This document shows positions 1 to 7,091 of a stretch of DNA of 7,283 nt, piece by piece; the stretch's first letter is position 1; every line of letters starts with the position of its first letter. The stretch covers positions 1 through 7,283 of the forward strand of contig JAGQQT010000203.1 in NCBI GenBank assembly GCA_020426065.1, written 5' to 3'. This DNA comes from Planctomycetaceae bacterium (GTDB taxonomy: Bacteria > Planctomycetota > Planctomycetia > Planctomycetales > Planctomycetaceae). Position numbers and translations under genes: made by a program. The notes below the pieces were generated by a model, which was not told the origin of the DNA, ran no database searches, and saw nothing but the letters and a program-made list of their open reading frames with translations.

Positions 1-1
1 T

Positions 2-973
<972 letters not shown>

Positions 974-1005
974 TGCTCACACTGCAGACAAACGAGCAAA
1001 TTGAC

Positions 1006-2286
1006 TTATTTTTTCCAGTGTCGATCCGCAAAATCCATGTAGCGCTGCCAGTCATATTCGGAAAGATTGTGACCTCCGGAGCGGACGTGATATCCAATCT
1101 GTCCATCCTGAACCGGTTTGCCCATTGCGGGCATGGATTCGGCAGTGACTCCTTTCAGTCCGTAGAGAGCGAAGACTGGATTGGCGGCCAGAGCACTGAG
1201 AAACTCACCCCGTGGATCCGCCCAGAGATCTTCATCGGCACTGGCAACATAAACCAGCCGGGGAGCACACAACGCAATCAACATGTGCTGATCAACCGGG
1301 AGATTGGCTTCGTGCTCGTTGTACTCAGAAAACTTTTTGCAGAACCAGTGAGGAAAGGCGCGGTTGATGCGGCCTACGGTTTCGCCATATTGACGACGTG
1401 AGAGGGCTGCTCCTCCACAACCGGAATTGTTTGAGATCACGAGAGCGAAGCGTTCATCTTCTGCTCCAGCCCAGAGGGCCGTTTTTCCGCCGCGGGAATG
1501 GCCGATGATGGCAACTTTTGAACTGTCGATGCGGGTATCTGTTTCCAGATAGTCAAGCACGCGGCTAGCACCCCAGGCCCAGGCGGCAATTGTTCCCCAG
1601 GCATCCTCAGCACGCGGCTGAGGCCCATCGTATAAACCGTGCACGCCGTCCTTGAATTCATCGTAGTTATCAGGATCAAAATCGGCGTTATGGAACGCCA
1701 CTGCCGCATATCCCCGGGCAATCAGTTCTTCCGCCGGCCAGAATTCCGATTTGTTTTGTCGGGTCGGATCGATGTTGTCCTTCTCCCGATTACAGATCAG
1801 CAGAAACGCGGGAACTGGTTTTTCAGGTTTGTTGGGAATGAAGATGATCGCATTGGCGGCCAACTCCTTCTCGCCGTTTTTCAGGTGGATTTTGACCTGC
1901 TTGCGGGTTGCCGCTCCGTCCATGGCTGTTCGATCCACATCGTACACCTCAAACGTCATGTCCTGGGGCCGTCCCAGAGGTGCCCTTCCGTAAACATGAG
2001 AACGGAACAGCTCCAGGATCTCATGGCGTCGGGATTTTTCCCATTCGTCAGACGAAGAAATCTCCTTGCCATCCGCTCCTTTCAGTACGGCTGGCAGCTG
2101 GTAGTCAGGGACTTCCTTTTCCCGATAAATAAATGTCCGACCACCGTTGTTATTGGTGTCCCCATTTGATCGTTTTTCCACCAGTTCCGGATTTGCTTTC
2201 CAACCTTCCGGCTCAGCCGCAATCGTCAGATTCTGTGGACAGGAGGCCAACATTACCAGGACCATTAATTTAAGAATCAGTTTCAC
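1006..2286 (-). CDS. CE15-like glucuronoyl esterase (alpha/beta hydrolase), predicted lipoprotein
   Basis: This is a 426-aa protein if started at the GTG at 2286-2284. The frame continues upstream to a TTG at 2358, but that adds 24 polar residues before the signal peptide. The GTG has GGAG seven bases upstream and gives a tidy signal: MKLILKLMVLVMLAS, then Cys16 in a lipobox (LASC). A signal peptidase I site near TIAA|EPEG is the alternative. The body is an alpha/beta hydrolase of the 4-O-methyl-glucuronoyl methylesterase (CE15) type. It has the nucleophile elbow GHSRGGKTALWAG (Ser264), SNNSGCGGAALSRR, LPVDQHMLIALCAPR, ASADEDLWADPRGEF (Asp353) and IGYHVRSGGH (His406). CE15 enzymes cut ester bonds between lignin and glucuronoxylan, or related uronate esters. 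Position 287, where the canonical Glu sits (ESG), is Asn, so Asp353 is the likely catalytic acid. The product probably acts in the cell envelope on polysaccharides. The gene is convergent with the ATPase gene (32-bp gap) and divergent from the VWA gene. It could also be annotated acetylxylan esterase; the true substrate is unproven. Confidence 0.87.
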   Translation of the reverse strand: MKLILKLMVLVMLASCPQNLTIAAEPEGWKANPELVEKRSNGDTNNNGGRTFIYREKEVPDYQLPAVLKGADGKEISSSDEWEKSRRHEILELFRSHVYGRAPLGRPQDMTFEVYDVDRTAMDGAATRKQVKIHLKNGEKELAANAIIFIPNKPEKPVPAFLLICNREKDNIDPTRQNKSEFWPAEELIARGYAAVAFHNADFDPDNYDEFKDGVHGLYDGPQPRAEDAWGTIAAWAWGASRVLDYLETDTRIDSSKVAIIGHSRGGKTALWAGAEDERFALVISNNSGCGGAALSRRQYGETVGRINRAFPHWFCKKFSEYNEHEANLPVDQHMLIALCAPRLVYVASADEDLWADPRGEFLSALAANPVFALYGLKGVTAESMPAMGKPVQDGQIGYHVRSGGHNLSEYDWQRYMDFADRHWKK

Positions 2287-2293
2287 AGGACCA

Positions 2294-2297
2294 CTCC
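2294..2297 (-). promoter_or_regulatory. Ribosome binding site fixing the esterase start at GTG 2286
   Basis: On the minus strand GGAG ends seven bases before the GTG at 2286-2284. Starting there puts a short basic n-region (MKLILK) directly before the hydrophobic core and the lipobox. The upstream TTG at 2358 has no comparable site. Confidence 0.6.
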
Positions 2298-2321
2298 GGG
2301 ATCGGGTTCCAGATACAGGGA

Positions 2322-2330
2322 TGCTATAAT
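2322..2330 (+). promoter_or_regulatory. Extended -10 promoter element for the VWA gene
   Basis: TGCTATAAT is a perfect TATAAT preceded by the TGn extension, a sigma-70-type extended -10. I see no good -35 at 16-18 bp, which extended -10 promoters can tolerate. Transcription would start near 2337 and give a leader of about 70 nt before the ATG at 2407. The element lies in the divergent gap between the esterase GTG and the VWA ATG, and it would let the VWA gene be expressed independently of the ATPase gene. Planctomycete promoters are not well known to me, so this is a consensus match only. Confidence 0.42.
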
Positions 2331-2396
2331 CAGTTACGATTTCATTTGCCGTTAACAATCCGAAACGCAGTTCCGATTGTTGACTCTACTTCCAAT

Positions 2397-2403
2397 GAGG
2401 AAA
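2397..2403 (+). promoter_or_regulatory. Ribosome binding site fixing the VWA protein start at ATG 2407
   Basis: GAGGAAA lies just upstream of the ATG at 2407, with the AGGA core five bases before it. Earlier in-frame starts (TTG 2377, TTG 2380, ATG 2395) have no purine-rich site at the right distance. Confidence 0.6.
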
Positions 2404-2406
2404 GTC

Positions 2407-4110
2407 ATGTCCTCTGCCAAACGATACGGTGGAATTGTTCATACCTACCAGAAGTATGATCCGATCAATCTGCCAAGTCCAACCCAACCCCCTCCGGACC
2501 TGGTTTCGCCTGCTTTTGAACATACGCTGATGTACGGGAATTTTCATCGGCTTACACCGGAAGAACTGGCGCGAGCGGTGCACATTGATCCCAGTCAGAT
2601 TCAGGGATTCGGCCCCTCACTGGCCAGTCTCAAGGCGATGCTCGAGGAGCGGAAGCGGAAACTGCTGGCCCATTATGAAACTGAAACCGTGCAGAATCTG
2701 GCCAGCCGGGCTTTGGTGGCCAAAAGTCGGGAACAGAGACCCCCGAAAAAATTTGCGGATCGCTATCGCAAGGCCATTCAGCAGGAGCAAATCTACGAAC
2801 TGGAACGGCTCTGGTATGCCAACGAAAATGATCACGATCCGTTCGCCCATCATCTGCTGAAAATGATGCAGGTGATGGGGGACAAATACCAGGTTGATGA
2901 GCTGGCTGCCAATTACATATTTACCGGCCAGCATCCACTCTCGATTCCGGAAGCCATTGAGCTGAAAGAAGAACTTGAACAGATTGATGAGCTGTTGCGT
3001 CAACTGGACGAAGCGCTGGAGAATGCCACCATTGGCGTGATCGACATGGAGGCCCTGGAAGAATTTGCTTCCTCCGAACAGATGCAGGAATTGCAGGCGA
3101 TTCAGCAGCAGATCGAGAATCTGCTGCGGGAAATGGCTGAACAGCAGGGACTCTCGCTCGACCAGAGTGGTCATCTGCAGTTGACCCCTGAAGCGTATCG
3201 CATTTTCCAATCGAAACTGCTGGGCCGAATTTTTTCAGAACTGCAGGCTTCACGCTCCGGACGGCACCAGGGTCCCATTGCCGGTGAAGGTTCTGTCGAA
3301 CTGCAGCAGACCAAGCCTTATGAATTTGGTGATGCCCTTTCCCAGATGGACCTCACACAATCGATTACAAATCTGATTCTGCATTCGCCAGATCGGGAAA
3401 AACTGAGCTTTCGGGCCGATGATCTGGAAATCCATCGGACACGAAATTCTCCCAAATGTGCAACGGTTGTCGTGATGGATGTCTCCGGTTCCACCCGCTA
3501 CGACGGGCAATACATTAACATCAAACGCATGGCACTCGCTCTGGATGGACTCATCCGGAAGGAATACCCCGGAGACTACCTGCAGTTTGTTGAGATGGCT
3601 TCGTTTGCCAAACCGGTACCTCGAGGTGAGATCATCAACCTGCTTCCGAAGCCGGTCACGATTCATGATCCGGTCGTGCAGTTGAAAGTGGACATGAGCC
3701 GACCCGATATCAGCGAGCCGATGATTCCGCCTCACTTCACCAATATTCAGCACGGGCTGCAGCAGGCCCGGCGTTATCTGGCAACTCAGGACACACCCAA
3801 CCGTCAGATCATTGTGATTACCGATGGGCTGCCAACGGCCCATTTTGAGGAAAACTGGCTTTACCTGCTCTATCCACCTCACGAACGCACTGAACAGGCA
3901 ACCTTCCGCGAAGCAATGCTCTGCCAGCGGGAACAGATTACGATCAATATCTTTCTGGTCCCCAGCTGGTCTCAGTCTCATGAAGATGTTCAGTTTGCTC
4001 ATCGTCTGGCAGAAACCACTCAGGGCCGGGTGATCTTTACCGCCGGGAACGATCTGGATCGGTTTGTGATCTGGGATTATGTTTCTCGCAAGAAAGAAAT
4101 TCTGGGTTGA
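2407..4110 (+). CDS. VWA domain protein, likely partner of the AAA+ ATPase
   Basis: This is a 567-aa protein from the ATG at 2407, chosen for its Shine-Dalgarno site; ATG 2395 would add four residues. No signal peptide or membrane segment is seen, so it should be cytoplasmic. The N-terminal part (about 1-340) is helical and charged. It includes a Glu/Gln-rich probable coiled coil at about residues 183-250. The C-terminal part (about 350-560) is a von Willebrand factor A domain with a complete MIDAS: Asp358-x-Ser360-x-Ser362 (DVSGS), Thr445 (FTNIQHG) and Asp473 (VITDG). The helical N-terminus with a C-terminal VWA resembles ViaA-type and other partners of MoxR-like ATPases, in which the MIDAS binds a metal and docks on the ATPase or the client. 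The matching ATPase gene lies upstream on the same strand but is separated by the reversed esterase gene. I infer a two-part chaperone or activation machine; the client is unknown. The VWA call is firm, the partnership likely. Confidence 0.9.
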   Translation: MSSAKRYGGIVHTYQKYDPINLPSPTQPPPDLVSPAFEHTLMYGNFHRLTPEELARAVHIDPSQIQGFGPSLASLKAMLEERKRKLLAHYETETVQNLASRALVAKSREQRPPKKFADRYRKAIQQEQIYELERLWYANENDHDPFAHHLLKMMQVMGDKYQVDELAANYIFTGQHPLSIPEAIELKEELEQIDELLRQLDEALENATIGVIDMEALEEFASSEQMQELQAIQQQIENLLREMAEQQGLSLDQSGHLQLTPEAYRIFQSKLLGRIFSELQASRSGRHQGPIAGEGSVELQQTKPYEFGDALSQMDLTQSITNLILHSPDREKLSFRADDLEIHRTRNSPKCATVVVMDVSGSTRYDGQYINIKRMALALDGLIRKEYPGDYLQFVEMASFAKPVPRGEIINLLPKPVTIHDPVVQLKVDMSRPDISEPMIPPHFTNIQHGLQQARRYLATQDTPNRQIIVITDGLPTAHFEENWLYLLYPPHERTEQATFREAMLCQREQITINIFLVPSWSQSHEDVQFAHRLAETTQGRVIFTAGNDLDRFVIWDYVSRKKEILG

Positions 4111-4114
4111 GGCG

Positions 4115-4147
4115 TTGACAGCCAGAACCTTTCTGGACCACTATACA
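4115..4147 (+). promoter_or_regulatory. TTGACA/TATACA pair flanking a perfect dyad (possible promoter-operator)
   Basis: Five bases after the VWA stop is a perfect -35-like TTGACA (4115-4120). A -10-like TATACA (4142-4147) follows after 21 bp, longer than the usual 17. The spacer holds a perfect 6-bp inverted repeat, CCAGAA-CCT-TTCTGG (4122-4136). It could be an operator for a regulated promoter serving the 97-aa gene, or an RNA hairpin after the VWA gene. No T-run follows, which argues against an intrinsic terminator. The function is inferred; the repeat and hexamers are seen directly. Confidence 0.3.
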
Positions 4148-4190
4148 GGGAGAAGTTCTGATTCTGTTTCCCCAGCTCACTGGTCTACTC

Positions 4191-4484
4191 ATGAGTGATG
4201 ACATTGATAAAATGACCCTGCGGGAAAAACTCTCCGAAGCAGATCGACTTTTGCGCGAACTGGTAGATCATCTCGATAATGGTTTTACGCCCAAGGCCAG
4301 AAATCTCAGCCGTACCATTCAGGAGCACGGCACGAATGAAGCCCAGCTGACCGACATGACCATTCGTCAGCACGCCGCCGACCTGATTGATGACAACCGG
4401 TTTTCAGAGCGACTCTTCCAGAAGATCGGCACGCTGCTGTACTCGATCGATCAGGATGTCAGTGCGATCCAGAATGAACCTTGA
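4191..4484 (+). CDS. Unrecognised 97-aa helical protein
   Basis: I do not recognise this protein. It has 97 residues, starts at an ATG with no clear Shine-Dalgarno site, and ends at TGA 4482-4484. It is acidic and probably all helical. Residues about 8-29 (MTLREKLSEADRLLRELVDHL) look amphipathic and could form a short coiled coil. The C-terminal part, rich in Leu and Ile (FQKIGTLLYSIDQDV), could be a second helix. There is no signal peptide, Cys pair or known motif. A purine-rich stretch GGGAGAAG at 4148-4155 is too far upstream to serve this ATG. The gene follows the VWA gene by 80 bp on the same strand, so co-expression is plausible, but a possible promoter lies between them. It may be a small adaptor for the ATPase-VWA pair, or unrelated. 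The codon pattern matches its neighbours and overlapping frames give less convincing proteins, so I think it is real. Confidence 0.68.
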   Translation: MSDDIDKMTLREKLSEADRLLRELVDHLDNGFTPKARNLSRTIQEHGTNEAQLTDMTIRQHAADLIDDNRFSERLFQKIGTLLYSIDQDVSAIQNEP

Positions 4485-4709
4485 GCCGGGAATGCCTGAA
4501 AACTCTTCCTGTCGTTTGGAAGTTGTCCAGCCAGAATTATGTTTTTTGAACGAACTGGTTTTGAGCAACCGCTGGTCTGAAAAAACAGGGAATTCAGTCA
4601 CTCTGTACCGGATGTGACGCTCCCGTAAATCTTGCCTTGTGTTTCCCAAACACGACATGGAAATCTGAGATTTCACTTCAGTTGCCTATTGCGATTGACC
4701 GAGCGCGGC
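4485..4709. other. Intergenic region between the 97-aa and 222-aa genes
   Basis: This 225-bp stretch holds no convincing gene. Short open frames cross it on both strands, but their translations lack any protein-like pattern and overlap the neighbouring genes. Visible structure: a perfect 6-bp dyad at 4639-4653, a weak GTCAC/GTGAC pair at 4596-4600 and 4614-4618, and two homopolymer runs (T6 near 4543, A6 near 4580). I cannot point to a clear promoter for the 222-aa gene. Confidence 0.5.
4639..4653. repeat. Perfect 15-bp dyad GTGTTT-CCC-AAACAC
   Basis: This is a perfect inverted repeat with 6-bp arms and a 3-base centre, about 57 bp upstream of the preferred start of the 222-aa gene. Its size suits a small operator or a minor RNA hairpin. 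No T-run follows, so a terminator is unlikely. A role is inferred only; short dyads of this kind also arise by chance. Confidence 0.35.
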
Positions 4710-5378
4710 ATGAACATGAATGTCATGATCACCATCGCCAAAGACATACTGCCTCAGTCGTTCCTCACCTATGTCGCATTTCGCGTTGCGATGCTCGACA
4801 CGATGGAACGGGTTTCCTGGACACTCCAGTTCGATTCTCTGGATGATACCGGATTCGGTTTTCTGACCGAAGTCCCCTTCCTGAGAACCGTTCCTCCACA
4901 CGTCCAGATGGACCTGCTGGCCAGCACCTGGTGGAAGCATGTCAGCACGGAAACACACGAAGGCAATCTGGTCGATGAGTCGATCATCTATGCCGCCTGC
5001 GAACTGGCTGCACGCGTTTGTGAGCAGGAACCAGCCGTCGTGGAACGGTTGCTGGCCCGCGGACCAATGGATCTGAATGTCAAAGTCAATCGGCAGCTGG
5101 CCACGGAACTGCGGGCTCTGCATCTGAATCTGTCCAATGACGGCGATTTTCTGCTGATTGGACAGTTTTCTGATCTGGATCCAGATGAAGCGATCCGGCT
5201 CAAAGAGAAATTCCATTTCGACAATGAGCGGGCCCAGGTCATGTTTGAAGTGCTGGGGCGCTGGCATATTTCCCCGAACTTCGAAACACGTGCCAATTCT
5301 CTGCTGACAGAAGCAGAAGCCAAACGCACACTGCAGCTGATGCAACAGAAGATCTCCGCTTCCCGCTCCCGCTCCTGA
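4710..5378 (+). CDS. Unrecognised 222-aa protein
   Basis: I do not recognise this family. The frame is open from a TTG at 4632, but the first 26 residues from there look like translated intergenic DNA. I prefer the ATG at 4710 (MNMNVMITIAKDILPQSF); ATGs at 4716 and 4725 are alternatives, and none has a clear ribosome binding site. The protein appears soluble and mostly helical. Its N-terminal third includes FLTYVAFRVAMLDTMERVSWTLQFD and a WWKHV segment. The middle is helical (ESIIYAACELAARVCEQEPAVVERLLARGP). The C-terminus is charged (LTEAEAKRTLQLMQQKI) and ends in a short Ser/Arg tail. No catalytic motif, metal site, signal peptide or membrane helix is visible. It lies 225 bp after the 97-aa gene and is convergent with the 106-aa lipoprotein gene (24-bp gap). 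Coding bias and even amino-acid composition support a real gene; function is unknown. Confidence 0.72.
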   Translation: MNMNVMITIAKDILPQSFLTYVAFRVAMLDTMERVSWTLQFDSLDDTGFGFLTEVPFLRTVPPHVQMDLLASTWWKHVSTETHEGNLVDESIIYAACELAARVCEQEPAVVERLLARGPMDLNVKVNRQLATELRALHLNLSNDGDFLLIGQFSDLDPDEAIRLKEKFHFDNERAQVMFEVLGRWHISPNFETRANSLLTEAEAKRTLQLMQQKISASRSRS

Positions 5379-5402
5379 TCACCGCATTCGGCGGAATCGT
5401 TC

Positions 5403-5723
5403 TCAGAATGGAACCACGCCGGGATACTGCGCTGGCGGTTGTGGTGCATACATGGGACCGCCTGGAACGGCAGCGCCTGGATTCTGATAAAGCCGGGAAT
5501 CTCTTGAGACACGAGTTCTGTCCCGGGCTTCGGTGTATCCCCGAGGTCGAGAATAGGTATCTGGTCCCAGTTCAGTCGCCGCGAAGGGGTCGAATTGCTC
5601 GTAACGGCGGTTTTCGAAGCGAGGATCACCCGAATAAGCTGTGGGAAGCTGGGTATTCCAGGGATGCACGCAACCGGCTGCCAAAAGTGAAATCAGGCAA
5701 AATGTCCAGATTCTGATCTGCAT
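5403..5723 (-). CDS. Small Pro/Arg/Tyr-rich lipoprotein of unknown function
   Basis: This is a 106-aa protein from the ATG at 5723-5721. The frame runs upstream to an ATG at 5819, but the extra 32 residues are polar and would bury the signal peptide. AGGG lies about seven bases before the chosen start. MQIRIWTFCLISLLAAGC is a clear lipoprotein signal: a short basic n-region, a hydrophobic core and the lipobox LAAGC with Cys18. The mature part of about 89 residues has a charged stretch (GDPRFENRRYEQFDPFAATELGPDTYSRPRGY) and a Pro/Gly-rich tail (VPGGPMYAPQPPAQYPGVVPF). It is probably disordered and membrane-anchored. I see no enzyme motif. It may be an envelope-associated small protein of the kind common in planctomycetes. 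It is divergent from the Dus gene and convergent with the 222-aa gene. The lipoprotein call is strong; the role is unknown. Confidence 0.75.
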   Translation of the reverse strand: MQIRIWTFCLISLLAAGCVHPWNTQLPTAYSGDPRFENRRYEQFDPFAATELGPDTYSRPRGYTEARDRTRVSRDSRLYQNPGAAVPGGPMYAPQPPAQYPGVVPF

Positions 5724-5761
5724 GAGATCGCCCTGCCCCGCTCCTTGTTCATCCTTGCACC

Positions 5762-5767
5762 ATAATA
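5762..5767 (-). promoter_or_regulatory. Possible -10 element for the 106-aa lipoprotein gene
   Basis: On the minus strand TATTAT (5767-5762) lies about 40 bp before the ATG at 5723. It matches five of six -10 consensus positions. No -35 was recognised at the usual distance, so this is a weak call. Confidence 0.22.
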
Positions 5768-5874
5768 TTTCCATCTGACCGGGGGTCTTATCAGAATCAG
5801 GAATTCGGGTCGAGACCAATCTCAGGGGAGATTCGACAACCCGACCATGATTGGCTGATCTGCTCCTGAGAAGA

Positions 5875-5883
5875 TGTTAAGAT
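5875..5883 (+). promoter_or_regulatory. Possible extended -10 element for the dus gene
   Basis: TGTTAAGAT has the TGn extension followed by TAAGAT (four of six consensus positions). A start near 5890 would leave a leader of about 33 nt before the ATG at 5923, and there is no Shine-Dalgarno site in that leader. A TTGGCT at 5851 is too far upstream to act as a standard -35. Confidence 0.28.
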
Positions 5884-5922
5884 AGAGCCTGTATTGCATC
5901 TGTTCTCCTGTTTATCCAGAAC

Positions 5923-6981
5923 ATGACCAGTCTGACCACTTCACCATCCGAACTTCGCATAGGCAGCCGGGAACTGAAAACCCGTTTCTTTCTGGCTCCT
6001 CTGGCAGGTTACACCCACTGGCCACTCCGCCTGGCATTGCGGGAGGTGGGAGGGGTGGGTCTGGCCACCACAGATCTGATACTGGCGCCTCAACTTCTGG
6101 CTGGAAACCGGAAATCGACCGAACTGCTGCAGACTTCACCAGATGATCGTCCGCTTTCCGTCCAGATTTTTGGAGGGAAGCCGGAAGAACTGGTGCGGGC
6201 AGCCCAATACGTCGAGAGCCTGGAATTTGGTGGAATTGATATCAACATGGGCTGTCCCATGGGAAAAATCAACAGTAGTGGAGGCGGAGCCCGACTGATG
6301 AGGAACTGCGACCATGCCACTCGACTGGCCGAACTGGTCGTAGAAGCGGTTCAGATCCCCGTCACCGTCAAAATGCGTCTCGGCTGGGATGCGGATGATT
6401 TCTCCGCGCCGCTCCTCGCCTCGCGCTTTGAGCAGGTCGGAATAGCCGCCGTCACCGTTCATGGCAGGACTCGCCAGCAGGGATTTCATGGACAGGTCAA
6501 TCTGGAAGGAATCCGCAAGGTGGTTGAGGCGGTCAATTCCATGCCAATCATCGGAAATGGAGATGTCCGAACCGTTGATGACGCCAGCAGGATGATCAAA
6601 CAGACGGGGTGTGCGGCCATTGCAATTGGCCGGGGAGCAATGCTGGATCCCTGGTTATTCCGAAAACTCGATCAGCATTTTCGCGGAGAAACCGTCTGCG
6701 AACCTGCTCCCGATGAAAAACTGGCCTTTTTGCATCGTCATTTCGACCTGATGGCGGAAATTCACGATGTCTATGCCTGCATCCTGTTCCGCAAGTTTGC
6801 CGCCTGGTACGGTGCTCAACTGGGAATTCCAGAAGACCTGGAAGATGATCTGCGGAAGCTGGAGTCCTTCAGCCATTTTGAAGAACTGTTTCTGAACATT
6901 GAACAACGTCAGGGAGAACGACAGACAACCATCCCCACAGCTCTCATTAAAGTTCCCAATGGCCCAAACGCTCACTGGTAA
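5923..6981 (+). CDS. dus: tRNA-dihydrouridine synthase (Dus family)
   Basis: This 352-aa flavoenzyme reduces specific uridines in tRNA to 5,6-dihydrouridine using FMN and NAD(P)H in the cytoplasm. The TIM-barrel motifs appear in order: FLAPLAGYTHWPLR (residues 23-36, the family's APMAGxTD region), QIFGGKPEEL, DINMGCPMGKINSSGGGA with the catalytic Cys111, VTVKMRLGWD (Lys150), VTVHGRTRQQGFHG (His180), IIGNGDV (211-215) and IAIGRGAMLDPWLF (236-238). The last two bind the FMN phosphate. A helical C-terminal domain follows, as expected for tRNA binding. Length is slightly above the 310-335 residues typical of the E. coli enzymes, mainly from a polar tail (IEQRQGERQTTIP to the end). The first motif reads PLAGYTHWP where DusB usually has PMAGITDRP, so I do not assign the DusA, DusB or DusC subtype. 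The start ATG lacks a Shine-Dalgarno site. It appears to be a single-gene unit, divergent from the lipoprotein gene. Confidence 0.93.
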   Translation: MTSLTTSPSELRIGSRELKTRFFLAPLAGYTHWPLRLALREVGGVGLATTDLILAPQLLAGNRKSTELLQTSPDDRPLSVQIFGGKPEELVRAAQYVESLEFGGIDINMGCPMGKINSSGGGARLMRNCDHATRLAELVVEAVQIPVTVKMRLGWDADDFSAPLLASRFEQVGIAAVTVHGRTRQQGFHGQVNLEGIRKVVEAVNSMPIIGNGDVRTVDDASRMIKQTGCAAIAIGRGAMLDPWLFRKLDQHFRGETVCEPAPDEKLAFLHRHFDLMAEIHDVYACILFRKFAAWYGAQLGIPEDLEDDLRKLESFSHFEELFLNIEQRQGERQTTIPTALIKVPNGPNAHW

Positions 6982-6988
6982 ATTTATT

Positions 6989-7014
6989 GATCCCGGCAAG
7001 CGGATCCACGTTTT
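6989..7014 (+). terminator. Weak hairpin with a short T-run after dus
   Basis: Eight bases past the dus stop, GATCC (6989-6993) pairs with GGATC (7002-7006) around an 8-base loop, followed by CACG and TTTT (7011-7014). The stem is short and the T-run poor, so it is a marginal intrinsic terminator at best. Confidence 0.25.
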
Positions 7015-7091
7015 GCTATGAATCTGCTCGCCCCTCAACGGTTGTATGTTGTCGGGTGTGAATTCAAAACACATCTATCGATCGCAATCGG

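Noticed and set aside
974..1016. Possible bidirectional terminator between the ATPase and esterase genes (TGCTC 974-978 with GAGCA 994-998, T-run 1009-1014)
   Set aside because: The stem is only 5 bp with a 15-base loop and the T-run is 10 bases past it and lies inside the esterase coding end. It is too weak to annotate.
1639..2169. 176-codon open frame on the + strand antisense to the esterase
   Set aside because: It is the mirror of the esterase coding sequence, with no protein-like pattern or start signal.
3250..4002. 250-codon open frame on the minus strand antisense to the VWA gene
   Set aside because: It arises from codon bias of the VWA gene on the other strand; the VWA domain with intact MIDAS is clearly the real product.
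5379..5402. CCGC-ATTCG-GCGG hairpin between the convergent 222-aa and lipoprotein genes
   Set aside because: A 4-bp stem without a T-run is not enough for a terminator.
4988..5629. 213-codon minus-strand frame crossing the 222-aa and lipoprotein genes
   Set aside because: It overlaps two better-supported genes and its Ser/Arg-rich translation looks like a shadow frame.
5480..5798. 11-bp inverted repeat GATTCTGATAA (5480-5490) and TTATCAGAATC (5788-5798) around the lipoprotein gene
   Set aside because: Several 11-bp inverted matches are expected by chance in 7 kb, and one copy lies in coding sequence. There is no sign of an IS or recombination site.
5821..5870. CTCAGG (5821-5826) and CCTGAG (5865-5870) inverted pair upstream of dus
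   Set aside because: The arms are 6 bp with a 38-base loop and no internal structure that I can see; likely chance.
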